From NCBI GenBank assembly GCA_000471925.1, contig CP006669.1:434001-498000 (forward strand): a stretch of DNA of 64,000 bases, written 5' to 3'. Shown here piece after piece: positions 1-8,781 of the stretch (position 1 is the first letter of the stretch; each line of letters begins with the position of its first letter). Under the pieces are notes generated by a model. It was not told the DNA's origin and did not search any database. It was given only the letters and a program-made list of their open reading frames with translations. The stretch is from Ralstonia pickettii DTP0602 (GTDB lineage Bacteria; Pseudomonadota; Gammaproteobacteria; Burkholderiales; Burkholderiaceae). The translations under genes were made by a program, and so were the position numbers.

Positions 1-1
1 C

Positions 2-418
2 CTGTCACGCTACACCCACCGTGTGGCGATCTCCAACACACGCCTGGTCTCGCTCGATGAACGTGGCGTGACCTTCCGCTGGAAGGACTACCGCGCCAAG
101 GGACGCACGCGCTATAAGACCATGACGCTGGATGTCGGAGAGTTCATGCGGCGCTTCCTGCTGCACGTGCTACCGGGCGGCTTCCATCGCATCCGCCACT
201 ACGGTCTGCTTGCCAACCCCGTGCGCCGCGCGAATCTGATCAAGGCACGCGAGCTATTGAACGCCGTGCCGACGGTGACCGCTCCGCCTGACGACACCGA
301 TGTCGCTACACGTCCGTCCTTCCTTTGCCGGCACTGTGGCGCACCGATGCTCATCATCGAGGTCATCCCGCGCAGTCCCTGTATCCGCGGACCGCCACCG
401 CAGCGAGCCCTCGCATGA
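2..418 (+). CDS. IS91-family transposase, C-terminal part (cut by window edge)
   Basis: The reading frame is already open at base 2 and runs to a stop at 418. The protein has the IS91-type ending: a stretch reading RVAISNTRLV and FRWKDYRAKG, then a segment around HVLPGGFHRIRHYGLLAN, then a Cys-x2-Cys pair (CRHCG) near the C-terminus. IS91-type enzymes are HUH/Y2 rolling-circle transposases; the catalytic tyrosines would lie upstream, outside the window. The C-terminal tail after the CxxC pair is Pro/Arg-rich and looks divergent. The full element cannot be delimited here. Family call is fairly secure, intactness unknown. Confidence 0.75.
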   Translation: MSRYTHRVAISNTRLVSLDERGVTFRWKDYRAKGRTRYKTMTLDVGEFMRRFLLHVLPGGFHRIRHYGLLANPVRRANLIKARELLNAVPTVTAPPDDTDVATRPSFLCRHCGAPMLIIEVIPRSPCIRGPPPQRALA

Positions 419-865
419 GCCCGCACGTCCCACATCTCCCACTCAACCGACGGCGCTCCGGAATCCGGCGCCGCAAGCGGACAGTTGCGCTCGCCGACTT
501 GCTCGACCATGTTGCATGCTCAGCCTATCCACACAATCCTGATCTACCCCGACCGTCGCGCCATGACAGGAGCCGACTGATGCCCTGCCTCGCCCTTCCA
601 GCCACAGCGCTACGGATCGGCCGAACCCATCAATCGCCATAGCCCGCATCACCGGCATCGCCGGACTCCGCGGTTTCCTCCCTTGAGGTTTGTTCAACGC
701 CTGCCCTCATGCGCCTGGAGTTCTGCAGCCAAGGGCAGGCATCAAACAAACCTAAACAGGAGCGGACGCTCGAGACGATCCTATTGAACGGCAGGACTTG
801 GGGTTAGAAGCGACGCGGACATCTTTGCCTACGTTCGCGGCCAGAGGGTATACGAGCCTACCAGG
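419..865. other. Gene-free stretch between IS91-like and IS630-like elements
   Basis: I see no convincing gene. It probably holds the terminal part of the IS91-like element, including the strong inverted repeat at 686-753 (listed separately). Open frames in this stretch have no recognisable family motifs. Confidence 0.4.
686..753. repeat. Long imperfect hairpin downstream of the IS91-like gene
   Basis: Bases 686-707 (aggtttgttcaacgcctgcc and two more bases) and 732-753 are complementary at 20 of 22 positions, around a 24-base loop. IS91-family elements end in hairpin-forming sequences, so this may be an element terminus. A transcription terminator is a less likely reading because no T-run follows on either strand. 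Confidence 0.45.
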
Positions 866-868
866 CTA

Positions 869-2029
869 GTGTCCTGTTCCGTTGTTAACCGATCTATGTT
901 TGCGTAGGATGTTGGTATCAACGGAACGGGAGATACCAGCATGCCAATGGGCCGACCGAAGGTAGAACTGGTGTTGAGCCAAGACGAACAGTCGCAACTT
1001 GCTTCGATGGCGCGTTCGCGCGCTATCCCGGCTGCGCTGGTGACGCGCGCGCGCATCGTCTTGGCGGCGGCTACAGGCGAGCCCAACAGCGAGATCGCCA
1101 AACGGCTGCAGCTCACGCGTGCCACTGTGGGCAAATGGCGCGCTCGGTTCCTTGAACGGCGCATCAATGGCCTGTACGACGAATTGCGCCCGGGCAAGCC
1201 GCGCACAATCGACGACGAGCGCGTGGCGGAACTCATCAAGACGACGCTGCATACGAAGCCTGCTGACGGGTCGACACACTGGAGTGTGCGGGCGGTGGCG
1301 GCCGAGACATCTATTTCGCCTACCAGCGTGCACCGCTATTTCAAGCTGTTGGGGCTGCAGCCGCATCGTAGCGAGACCTTCAAGCTGTCCACCGACGCGT
1401 TCTTCATCGAGAAGCTGCGCGACGTGGTGGGTCTGTACCTGAACCCGCCCGAGAACGCGTTGGTGCTGTGCGTGGATGAGAAGAGCCAGTGCCAGGCACT
1501 GGAGCGCACTCAGCCGATGCTGCCCATGGGCCTGGGCTATGTCGAGGGTGTCACCCACGACTACGTCCGTCACGGCACAACGACTCTGTTTGCCGCGCTG
1601 AACGTACTCAACGGTGCGGTGCTGGCCGAGTGCAAGCCGCGTCATCGGCACCAAGAGTTCCTCGCCTTCTTGCGTTCGATCGACAAGGCCGTTCCAGCCG
1701 AACTCGATGTGCATTGCATCGTGGATAACTACAGCAGCCATAAGCACCCCAAGGTCAAGGCGTGGCTGGCAGCCCGTCCGCGCTGGCACATGCATTTCAT
1801 CCCCACCTACAGTTCCTGGTTGAATCAGGTCGAGCGCTTTTTCTCGATCATCACCGGCAAGGCCATCCGTCGTGGCTCGTTCACCTCGGTCAAGGAGCTC
1901 GTGCAAAAAATCGATCGCTTCGTCGCTCACTACAACCAGAATTGCAAGCCATTCAACTGGACGGCCACCGCGGATTCGATTCTCGCCAAGCTAAATAGAC
2001 TTTGTGAACGAATCAGCGGAACAGGACAC
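869..2029 (+). mobile_element. Complete IS630-family insertion sequence
   Basis: The element starts GTGTCCTGTTCCG (869-881) and ends with the exact reverse complement (2017-2029). It is flanked by TA at 867-868 and 2030-2031, the usual IS630 target duplication. One transposase gene fills it. The wider match at both ends is CTAG, so the original target was probably CTAG. Confidence 0.9.
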
Positions 2030-2032
2030 TAG
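941..2032 (+). CDS. IS630-family transposase
   Basis: The 363-residue protein has an N-terminal helix-turn-helix region (ARIVLAAATGEPNSEIAKRL, residues about 35-60) and a C-terminal DDE catalytic domain. Likely acidic residues are in CVDEKSQCQ, IVDNYSSHKHP and LNQVERFF, the standard IS630 spacing. Length is normal. The stop codon TAG at 2030-2032 lies outside the element's inverted repeat: its TA is the target-site duplication, so the reading frame is closed by target DNA. The gene looks intact and potentially active. Confidence 0.92.
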   Translation: MPMGRPKVELVLSQDEQSQLASMARSRAIPAALVTRARIVLAAATGEPNSEIAKRLQLTRATVGKWRARFLERRINGLYDELRPGKPRTIDDERVAELIKTTLHTKPADGSTHWSVRAVAAETSISPTSVHRYFKLLGLQPHRSETFKLSTDAFFIEKLRDVVGLYLNPPENALVLCVDEKSQCQALERTQPMLPMGLGYVEGVTHDYVRHGTTTLFAALNVLNGAVLAECKPRHRHQEFLAFLRSIDKAVPAELDVHCIVDNYSSHKHPKVKAWLAARPRWHMHFIPTYSSWLNQVERFFSIITGKAIRRGSFTSVKELVQKIDRFVAHYNQNCKPFNWTATADSILAKLNRLCERISGTGH

Positions 2033-2201
2033 CTGCGACGATACTAGCGCGCAAATGTGCGAATCTGCATTTTGCGTTTTAGTCGCTCGTGGCTGCATAC
2101 CGCGCGACGGAATATGCGGCATTGCTGTCCGCCATCTGCAATAAGAGCGGATGTTGGAAGTCGCGACCTGTGGCTACCGCAGTGCTACGCAACGCTACAT
2201 A

Positions 2202-2804
2202 CTAGGGCGATAGCCCATCAAGTTGTTCCAAGTATTTTCGCAAGGCCGACACAGCATCTGCGGGTCGACGCGAACGACAATGCGCCACAATCGCTCCCAA
2301 CATAAGAAGCGGAATACCGTGCAGACGATGGGAGGGTGGCGTCGAACCTCTTATCGCGTCATTCAGAACCATCACCATGGCTCGATTGGGATGCGTTGAA
2401 ATGAAGGCTAGTTGCAAGGCCACCTCCAACTCAGTGCATCGGGCCGGTTCCATCGTCGAATTTGCCAAGCTGCACAGCAGTTCGAACAGCGCCTCGATTC
2501 CATCCAGATCGGCCGGTGACATCAAAGGCACCGCCGACCCTAGCGCACGGCACTGAAGCACCCTACGCAACTCAATCCAATCGCGGCGCAACGTCTCGTC
2601 GGGTCCCACAACGGTCGCACCACGGTAGCGCTCTTGGCGAACCAGTCCTTCCGCCGCTAGCAGCAGTAACGCCTCGCGGACTGGCATCCGGCTCGACTGA
2701 AACCGCTTCGAAAGCGCATCCTGTCGCAGCACTGTTCCGATCGGCAACTGCCCGGTCCGTATGTCTTCTCTCAACCGAGCTACGATTTCTGAACAGCGCT
2801 GCAT
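2202..2804 (-). CDS. GntR-family transcriptional regulator
   Basis: The 200-residue protein opens with a winged helix-turn-helix of the GntR/FadR type: IVARLREDIRTGQLPIGTVL, then LSKRFQSSRMPVREALLLLAAEGLV (residues about 7-60), then a helical C-terminal region that fits a shortened FCD ligand-binding domain. It lies 19 bp downstream of the P5C dehydrogenase gene and is the last gene of the liv-type operon, so it probably controls this catabolic operon. FCD regulators are usually 210-240 residues, so the C-terminal domain is on the short side. The ligand is unknown; an amino acid or its breakdown product is likely. Confidence 0.8.
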   Translation of the reverse strand: MQRCSEIVARLREDIRTGQLPIGTVLRQDALSKRFQSSRMPVREALLLLAAEGLVRQERYRGATVVGPDETLRRDWIELRRVLQCRALGSAVPLMSPADLDGIEALFELLCSLANSTMEPARCTELEVALQLAFISTHPNRAMVMVLNDAIRGSTPPSHRLHGIPLLMLGAIVAHCRSRRPADAVSALRKYLEQLDGLSP

Positions 2805-2823
2805 ACTGCGGGCGATTGGAAGA

Positions 2824-4431
2824 TCAGTCCATGTGCGGGTAGCGATAGCCCGCTGCAGGTACCCAGGTTTCCTTGATCGTCCTCGGCGACGTCCAACGCT
2901 GCAGGTTCAATACCGAGCCTGCCTTATCATTGGTTCCACTGCGGCGCCCTCCCCCGAACGGCTGCTGCCCCACAACTGCGCCCGTCGGCTTGTCATTGAA
3001 GTAGAAATTTCCTGCGCTGAACCGAAGGTGCTGGCTAGCCTCCTCCATTGCCTGCCGGTCATTAGCAAGGACCGCACCGGTAAGAGCATAAGGACTCGTA
3101 CTATCCACAGTCGCCAGAATCTCCTTCCACGCGTTGTCCGGGTAGACCATCACCGAAAGCACTGGACCGAAGATTTCTTCACGCATTGTGACCGCCTGCG
3201 GATCCTTGACTTCGATAACAGTTGGCGTGACGAAATAGCCGTAACTATCGTCGCACGTACCCCCGGCCAGGATGTTCTCGCCCGCCGAGCGAGCATTTTT
3301 GATATAGCCTGAAATTCGTTCGAAAGCTTTCTTGTCGATGACAGCACCGATGAAGTTCTCCAGATCTTCAACATCACCCATACGCACGGTCGCCAAGTCG
3401 TCGAGCAGTCGAGCTCTAACCCGCGGCCAAAGGGAGGCGGGAATATATGCGCGCGACGCGGCACTGCACTTCTGGCCTTGATATTCAAAGGCGCCCCGAA
3501 GGAGTGCGACGGCTACCGTCTCCGGATCGGCAGACGCATGCGCAAGCACAAAGTCTTTCCCACCGGTTTCCCCCACGAGTCGAGGATAGCCACGGTAGTC
3601 CGGCAGTCGTCGGGCGACTTGTTGCCACAGGGAATCAAACACCTCCGTAGAGCCAGTGAAGTGCAACCCCGCAAAGTCCGGCGAGGCCAAAACCGCCTCC
3701 GATACAGTCGCTGCTGATCCGGGTACGAAATTGATGACCCCAGGAGGCAGACCTGCAGCCTCAAGCAGTTCCAGAAACAAGTAGTTGCTCAGTGAAGCCG
3801 TGAACGCCGGCTTCCATACGACGGTGTTGCCGAGCAGTGCTGGCGCCGTGGGCAAATTTCCCGCGATCGCAGTGAAGTTAAAAGGCGTCACTGCGTAAAC
3901 AAAGCCCTCTAGCGGCCGATAGTCCATGGCATTGCGCATGCCCGGGCCGGAAATCGGTTGCTGCTGCAGCATGTCACGCGCGAACGAAACGTTGAACCGC
4001 AGGAAGTCGATCAGTTCACATGCCGAATCAATTTCGGCTTGAAATACCGTCTTGCTCTGGCCCAGCATCGTTGCGGCATTGAGCCTTTGTCGCCAAGGTC
4101 CAGCGAGCATGTCTGCCGCACGCAAGAAAACCGCAGCACGCGCCTGAAAAGGCATCGCGGCCCAGTCACGCTGCGCACAAACAGCGGCGGAGATCGCCTG
4201 GCTTACTTCCTCGGCACCGGCTTGACTGACCGAAGCGATCTGGCGCCGGTGATCATGGGGTGCATGCAGTGACTGCTTGCGGCGACCGTTATACCGCTTC
4301 CCGCTGATGACAAGCGGGATGTCTTCAACCACACCGCTGCGCTCCTGGAGGGCAGCGATAATAGCTGCACGCTCGCGGGAGGAAGGGCTATAACTGAGAA
4401 CGGGTTCGTTCTGTGGAAGGTCGTACGTCAT
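2824..4431 (-). CDS. 1-pyrroline-5-carboxylate dehydrogenase (ALDH4 type)
   Basis: This 535-residue aldehyde dehydrogenase oxidises L-glutamate gamma-semialdehyde (in equilibrium with 1-pyrroline-5-carboxylate) to glutamate with NAD+. Visible motifs are the cofactor stretch FTGSTEVF, the general-base Glu in LVGETGGKD (about residue 288), the catalytic Cys in YQGQKCSAASR (about residue 322) and EEIFGPVLSV. The segments PLEGFVYAVTPFNFTAIAGN and PFGGGRRSGTNDKAGS are typical of the stand-alone P5C dehydrogenases, not PutA. It follows livM by 115 bp and precedes gntR. This suggests that the transported substrate is converted to glutamate. No proline dehydrogenase gene is in the window. Confidence 0.88.
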   Translation of the reverse strand: MTYDLPQNEPVLSYSPSSRERAAIIAALQERSGVVEDIPLVISGKRYNGRRKQSLHAPHDHRRQIASVSQAGAEEVSQAISAAVCAQRDWAAMPFQARAAVFLRAADMLAGPWRQRLNAATMLGQSKTVFQAEIDSACELIDFLRFNVSFARDMLQQQPISGPGMRNAMDYRPLEGFVYAVTPFNFTAIAGNLPTAPALLGNTVVWKPAFTASLSNYLFLELLEAAGLPPGVINFVPGSAATVSEAVLASPDFAGLHFTGSTEVFDSLWQQVARRLPDYRGYPRLVGETGGKDFVLAHASADPETVAVALLRGAFEYQGQKCSAASRAYIPASLWPRVRARLLDDLATVRMGDVEDLENFIGAVIDKKAFERISGYIKNARSAGENILAGGTCDDSYGYFVTPTVIEVKDPQAVTMREEIFGPVLSVMVYPDNAWKEILATVDSTSPYALTGAVLANDRQAMEEASQHLRFSAGNFYFNDKPTGAVVGQQPFGGGRRSGTNDKAGSVLNLQRWTSPRTIKETWVPAAGYRYPHMD

Positions 4432-4546
4432 AAAGATTCCTGTTTGGATGGACAGAATTGTGATGCGGCTACTTGGGTTTCTAGTCTCGACTTAATCGAC
4501 TCAGTATCGATCTAGTTCAACGGATGTAAGTGGCAGGCGAACGTGA

Positions 4547-5593
4547 TCACTTGGCTGATCTGAACAGTCGCGCCGCCATTCCGACCAGTCCTTGCCGAAA
4601 AGTCAGAACACATACGATGAAGATCAGGCCAGTAACCATGGGCACAGATTCACCCAGCGTCTCAAACCACGTAAAACCCGTCGAACTGGCCAGGAACGCG
4701 CCGACATCCCCCAACTTGTTTTCGATCGCAACGATCACGACAGCACCGACAATTGGACCGGTTAGGGTCCCGAGTCCCCCCACGAGCGTCATCAGAATGA
4801 CCGCCCCCGACATAGTCCAATGCACGTCCGTAAGGGTTGCGAAACCCAGTACCAGGGCCTTAAGTGTTCCCGCAAGTGCAGATAGACCCGCTGAGATCAC
4901 AAATGCAATGAGCTTGAATCTGTCGGTGTCATAGCCAAGGGAAATTGCCCGCGGCTCGTTCTCCTTGATCGCTCGCAGAACTTGACCGAAAGGCGAATGC
5001 ACGGTTCGAACGACTAAAGCGAATGCCGCCACAAGTATCGCGATAGCAAAGTAGTAGAGCGCCAAATCGCTGTCGAGGGAGAATGTGCCAAATAGTTTTC
5101 CTCGCGGGATACCTTGCAAGCCGTCCTCTCCTCCGGTAAACGGCGCCTGGAGAAAGATGAAGTACAGCATTTGAGCCAGAGCGAGCGTGATCATCGCAAA
5201 GTAGATGCCTTGTCTACGAATCGCCAGCGATCCCACCACATAGCCTAGTGTCGCCCCTGCTGCCGCCCCCAGTAAAAGGCCGAGCTCCGGCGGTAGGCCC
5301 CACGCCTTCATTGCATAACCGGCCACGTATCCGGCTCCACCAAAGAATGCTGCATGTCCGAATGACAGCAGCCCCGTGAACCCGATCAGCAAGTTAAACG
5401 CACAGGCGAACAATGCGAAGCAAAGAACCTTCAGCACCAGTACTGGATATGCGCCGTAAAAAGGTGCCAAGGTCAACGCCGCAAGCACAACGACACATGC
5501 GATGGCCCGTCCCTTCCACTGAGATTGCTCAGGCTCCGCTGATCCCGCCGAAGAATGCCTTACCTCGATCACTTGTCCTGTAGGTTCATTCAT
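4547..5593 (-). CDS. livM: Branched-chain/amphipathic amino-acid ABC transporter permease, LivM type
   Basis: A 348-residue membrane permease with many hydrophobic segments and the LivM-type motif ISAGLSALAGTLKALVLGFATL near the C-terminus. The start chosen (MNEPTGQVIEV) overlaps the livH stop in the arrangement TAATG, so the two permease genes are translationally coupled. It pairs with LivH to form the transmembrane channel of a HAAT-family importer. Codon use here is less GC-rich than in livF and the 5' part of livH. Gene symbols mark the family; the true substrate may not be leucine. Confidence 0.9.
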   Translation of the reverse strand: MNEPTGQVIEVRHSSAGSAEPEQSQWKGRAIACVVVLAALTLAPFYGAYPVLVLKVLCFALFACAFNLLIGFTGLLSFGHAAFFGGAGYVAGYAMKAWGLPPELGLLLGAAAGATLGYVVGSLAIRRQGIYFAMITLALAQMLYFIFLQAPFTGGEDGLQGIPRGKLFGTFSLDSDLALYYFAIAILVAAFALVVRTVHSPFGQVLRAIKENEPRAISLGYDTDRFKLIAFVISAGLSALAGTLKALVLGFATLTDVHWTMSGAVILMTLVGGLGTLTGPIVGAVVIVAIENKLGDVGAFLASSTGFTWFETLGESVPMVTGLIFIVCVLTFRQGLVGMAARLFRSAK

Positions 5594-6480
5594 TATTTGT
5601 CTCTCCCAAACAGTCCGGCAGGACGAAGTAGCAATACGATTACCATGATGAAAAAGACGACGGTGGAAGACGCTTGGGGGTAAAACACCTTTGTTAGACC
5701 TTCGATGACACCGAGCGCCAGACCAGTGACGATCGACCCCATAATCGACCCCATGCCGCCAATCACAACCACTGCGAACACGACGATGATCAGGTTCTGC
5801 CCCATCAGCGGCGACACCTGGATCACCGGGGCGGCTAGCACGCCTGCAAATGCGGCCAGCGCCACGCCGAAGCCATAGGTCAGCGTGACCATCAGCGGCA
5901 CATTGACGCCAAAGGCTTCCACGATCTTGGGGTTCTCGGTGCCCGCGCGCAGGTAGGCGCCGAGCTTGGTCTTCTCGATCGTGAACCACGTGGCAACGCA
6001 GACCACGACCGAAGCCCCGACCACCCAGGCACGGTAATTCGGCAACACCATGAAGCCGAGGTCCGTGGCGCCTTGCAGCGCGTCGGGCGGCGAGTAGGGC
6101 AGGCCGGAGACGCCGTAGGTGGAGCGCATCACGCCTTCGAACACCAGCGTGATGCCCAACGTCAGCAGCAGGCCGTAGATGTGGTCGAGCTTGTAGATGA
6201 AGCGCAGCATCGACTTTTCGATGGCCACGCCGATCACTGCCACCACGAGCGGCGACAGCACCAGCATGACCCAGTAGCTTAGGCCAGCGTATTCCATGCC
6301 GGCCCACGCCAGCACGGCACCGAGCATAAACAGCGCGCCGTGCGCGAAGTTGATCACGTTGAGCAGGCCGAAGATCACGGCCAAGCCCAGGCTTAGCATC
6401 GCGTAGAACGCACCGTTGACGAGCCCCAGCAGCAACTGGGACAGCAGCGCGGGCAGGGGGATTCCAATATCGAAGTTCAT
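5593..6480 (-). CDS. livH: Branched-chain/amphipathic amino-acid ABC transporter permease, LivH type
   Basis: A 295-residue permease. The start at MNFDIGIPLPALLSQ is preceded by a GAGGGA ribosome site; an upstream in-frame Met is less likely. Typical LivH motifs are LLGLVNGAFYAMLSLGLAVI, NVINFAHGALFMLGA and the conserved VVIGGMGSIMGSI near residue 225. It overlaps livM by one base. Composition changes inside the gene at about 5,800-5,830: the 3' part matches the AT-richer livM style while the 5' part is strongly GC-rich, suggesting a recombination joint. Confidence 0.9.
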   Translation of the reverse strand: MNFDIGIPLPALLSQLLLGLVNGAFYAMLSLGLAVIFGLLNVINFAHGALFMLGAVLAWAGMEYAGLSYWVMLVLSPLVVAVIGVAIEKSMLRFIYKLDHIYGLLLTLGITLVFEGVMRSTYGVSGLPYSPPDALQGATDLGFMVLPNYRAWVVGASVVVCVATWFTIEKTKLGAYLRAGTENPKIVEAFGVNVPLMVTLTYGFGVALAAFAGVLAAPVIQVSPLMGQNLIIVVFAVVVIGGMGSIMGSIVTGLALGVIEGLTKVFYPQASSTVVFFIMVIVLLLRPAGLFGRDK

Positions 6481-6508
6481 GTGAAGCGGGTTCCCTCGTT
6501 GTGCCGGC

Positions 6509-7255
6509 TCATACGCCAAGCAGTTCGTTCAGCACCGGCATCTTGGCCTGCAGCTCGGCGGCGGCAAAGCGCTCGACGATGGCGCCGTGCTCCATCACGT
6601 AGAAGCGGTCGGCCAGCGGCGCGGCAAAGCGGAAGTTCTGCTCCACCATCACCACGGTGTAGCCCTTCTTCTTCAGCATCAGGATCATGCGCGCCAGCGC
6701 CTGTACGATCACCGGTGCCAGGCCCTCGGATATCTCATCGAGTAGCAGCAGGTTCGCGCCGGTGCGCAGGATTCGGCCAACGGCCAGCATCTGCTGTTCG
6801 CCGCCCGACAGCCGCGTACCCTGGCTTTGCTTGCGTTCCCGCAGGTTCGGGAACATGTCGTAGATCTCGGCCTCGCTCATGCCCGGCGTGTCGCCACCCT
6901 TGGCGCCCTTCAGCACCGGCGGGAGCAGCAAGTTTTCCTCGCACGACAGGCTGGAGAAGATCGCCCGCTCTTCGGGGCAGTAGCCGATGCCGTAGTGCGC
7001 GATCTTGTGCGTCGGCAGGCCGATGGTCTCGTTGCCGTTGATCCTGATCGATCCCTTCCGCGTGCCGGTCAGGCCCATGATCGCGCGCATGGTGGTAGTG
7101 CGCCCGGCGCCATTGCGGCCCAGCAGCGTGACCACTTCACCACGGTTCACGGTCAGGTCCACGCCATGGAGGATGTGCGATTCCCCGTACCAGGCGTGCA
7201 GGTCCTTGATTTCGAGTGCAGGGACGTTGGATGCGGTGGATGCGTTTGCGCTCAT
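6509..7255 (-). CDS. livF: ABC transporter ATP-binding protein, LivF type, with Arg in Walker A
   Basis: The 248-residue ATPase shows the LivF-type order of motifs: Walker A LLGRNGAGRTTT, ABC signature LSGGEQQML, Walker B LLLLDEISEGLAP and the H-loop region replaced by VMVEQN, as is normal for LivF. The Walker A lysine is replaced by arginine at residue 52 (codon at 7100-7102). This lysine normally contacts the ATP phosphates. Some LivF paralogues may carry Arg naturally, so loss of function is not assured. The gene follows livG with one base between stop and start. It lies fully inside the GC-rich segment of the operon. Confidence 0.9.
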   Translation of the reverse strand: MSANASTASNVPALEIKDLHAWYGESHILHGVDLTVNRGEVVTLLGRNGAGRTTTMRAIMGLTGTRKGSIRINGNETIGLPTHKIAHYGIGYCPEERAIFSSLSCEENLLLPPVLKGAKGGDTPGMSEAEIYDMFPNLRERKQSQGTRLSGGEQQMLAVGRILRTGANLLLLDEISEGLAPVIVQALARMILMLKKKGYTVVMVEQNFRFAAPLADRFYVMEHGAIVERFAAAELQAKMPVLNELLGV

Positions 7256-7256
7256 C

Positions 7257-8027
7257 TCAGTGCGCTCCCTGCAGCTCGGCGTCGGCGGTGCCCATGTAGG
7301 CTTCCATCACGCGCGGGTCCTTCGACACTTCGGAGTACGGGCCTTCGGCCAGGATGGCGCCGCGCTGCAGCACCGTGATTTTGTCGGCGATCGACGACAC
7401 CACGTTCATGTTGTGCTCGACCATGAGGATCGTGCGGCCGGCAGCCACCTTCTTGATCAATTGCGTCACGCGGTCCACATCCTCGTGGCCCATGCCCTGC
7501 GTGGGTTCGTCCAGCAGCATCAGCTCGGGCTTCATCGCCAATGTCGTGGCAATTTCTAGAGCTCGCTTTCGACCATAAGATAGATTTACTGTCGCGGTTT
7601 CAGCGAACTCCGCGAGCCCCACTTCTTCGAGTAGTTCAATCGCTCGACGATCTAGTACCTTCAGCGTCTTCTCGCTTCGCCAAAAGTGATAGGACGTGCC
7701 AAGCTTTCGCTGTAGTGCAATGCGCACGTTCTCGAGCACGCTCATGTGCGGAAAAACCGCAGAGATCTGAAACGATCGGATGATTCCTCGTCGGGCAATC
7801 TGAGCCGGCTTGTCCCTTGTAATATCCACACCATCAAAGAGAATGGTGCCTGCCGATGGCTCGAGGAACTTCGTGAGCAAGTTGAAACAAGTCGACTTGC
7901 CTGCGCCGTTCGGCCCGATCAAGGCATGAATGCTTCCCTTCCGGACGCATAGATTCACGCCATCAACCGCGCAAAAGCCATTGAAGCGCTTTGTCAGCCC
8001 CTCAACCTCCAAAACATTCGACGACAT
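7257..8027 (-). CDS. livG: ABC transporter ATP-binding protein, LivG type
   Basis: A 256-residue ATPase with an intact Walker A (IGPNGAGKST), a degenerate but family-typical signature (LSYGRKRALEIA), Walker B (LMLLDEPTQGM) and H-loop (MVEHNMNVV). It forms the ATPase pair with LivF. The stop TGA is separated by one base from the livF start. A shift in base composition falls inside the gene near 7,530-7,560: the upstream (5') two-thirds are AT-richer, the 3' third is GC-rich and uses different codons. Confidence 0.92.
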   Translation of the reverse strand: MSSNVLEVEGLTKRFNGFCAVDGVNLCVRKGSIHALIGPNGAGKSTCFNLLTKFLEPSAGTILFDGVDITRDKPAQIARRGIIRSFQISAVFPHMSVLENVRIALQRKLGTSYHFWRSEKTLKVLDRRAIELLEEVGLAEFAETATVNLSYGRKRALEIATTLAMKPELMLLDEPTQGMGHEDVDRVTQLIKKVAAGRTILMVEHNMNVVSSIADKITVLQRGAILAEGPYSEVSKDPRVMEAYMGTADAELQGAH

Positions 8028-8108
8028 TGACGTACCTGATATGTTTTCTGGCCCTCCAGCTTCTGGCGGCCATGACGGCAGAGCCGCGTTCGCGACCCTG
8101 CTACCTGC

Positions 8109-8771
8109 TTATCGCTGCTTACGGGACGGGCCGAGATAGTTTCGGGCGTAGTCGGGGGTTGTGATGCCGGGCTTTAACCGCGCATCGTCTTGAACATCCC
8201 CTGGCACGATACTTAGGGGAATCACGCCTGCCCAAGCGTCAAGTTCGTAGTCGGACTCGACATCCTTCACCCCGATATCGCGGACTTTGGCGGAAACCTC
8301 CTCGAGAGGAAACTTCAGGACCAAGGTTGCGCCTATCTCGCTATCCTTGTGCTGACGCACGCGGTGCCCAGGCAGAACATCGTCGATGACGGCGTAGAGC
8401 AACTTGGCCTTCTCCGCCGGATCGTCAACGACGACTCCCTTGCCGAAGATCACCACCGATCTGTAATCGACGCTGCATCCGAAACCGGACCGTCCAGCGA
8501 CGATGCCGTCGACATGGGTAATGGAGATGCATGCGGGCACACCTTGGGCGAGCGTTGTCAACATGCGATTCTGAGGACTACCGTGCAGGTAGACGTTCTC
8601 ATCCACACGAAGAATCGTGGTTGGAATGATTCGTGGTGCACCGTCCGCTACGAAGGCGACGTGGCACACCAACGCTTCATCAATGATCGCGTGCACGAGT
8701 TCTCGATCATATTGCCCGCGCTCCGGACGCCGGTGGATGCGGGTATTTTCGGTTACCTGATAATCTGACAC
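8109..8771 (-). CDS. Pyridoxamine-5'-phosphate-oxidase-fold flavin-binding protein
   Basis: A 220-residue protein of the split-barrel FMN-binding type (NimA/PNPOx-like). The segment HAIIDEALVCHVAFVADGAPRI followed by LYLHGSPQNRML and VDYRSVVIFGKG is characteristic of the large group annotated as pyridoxamine 5'-phosphate oxidase family protein. Such proteins bind FMN, F420 or heme; the reaction here cannot be told. It starts 10 bp after the Ldh-family gene stops and is therefore in the same operon, between the oxidoreductase and livG. It may act on a substrate-derived product or on a pyridoxal-type cofactor. Confidence 0.8.
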   Translation of the reverse strand: MSDYQVTENTRIHRRPERGQYDRELVHAIIDEALVCHVAFVADGAPRIIPTTILRVDENVYLHGSPQNRMLTTLAQGVPACISITHVDGIVAGRSGFGCSVDYRSVVIFGKGVVVDDPAEKAKLLYAVIDDVLPGHRVRQHKDSEIGATLVLKFPLEEVSAKVRDIGVKDVESDYELDAWAGVIPLSIVPGDVQDDARLKPGITTPDYARNYLGPSRKQR

Positions 8772-8781
8772 GGCGATTACC

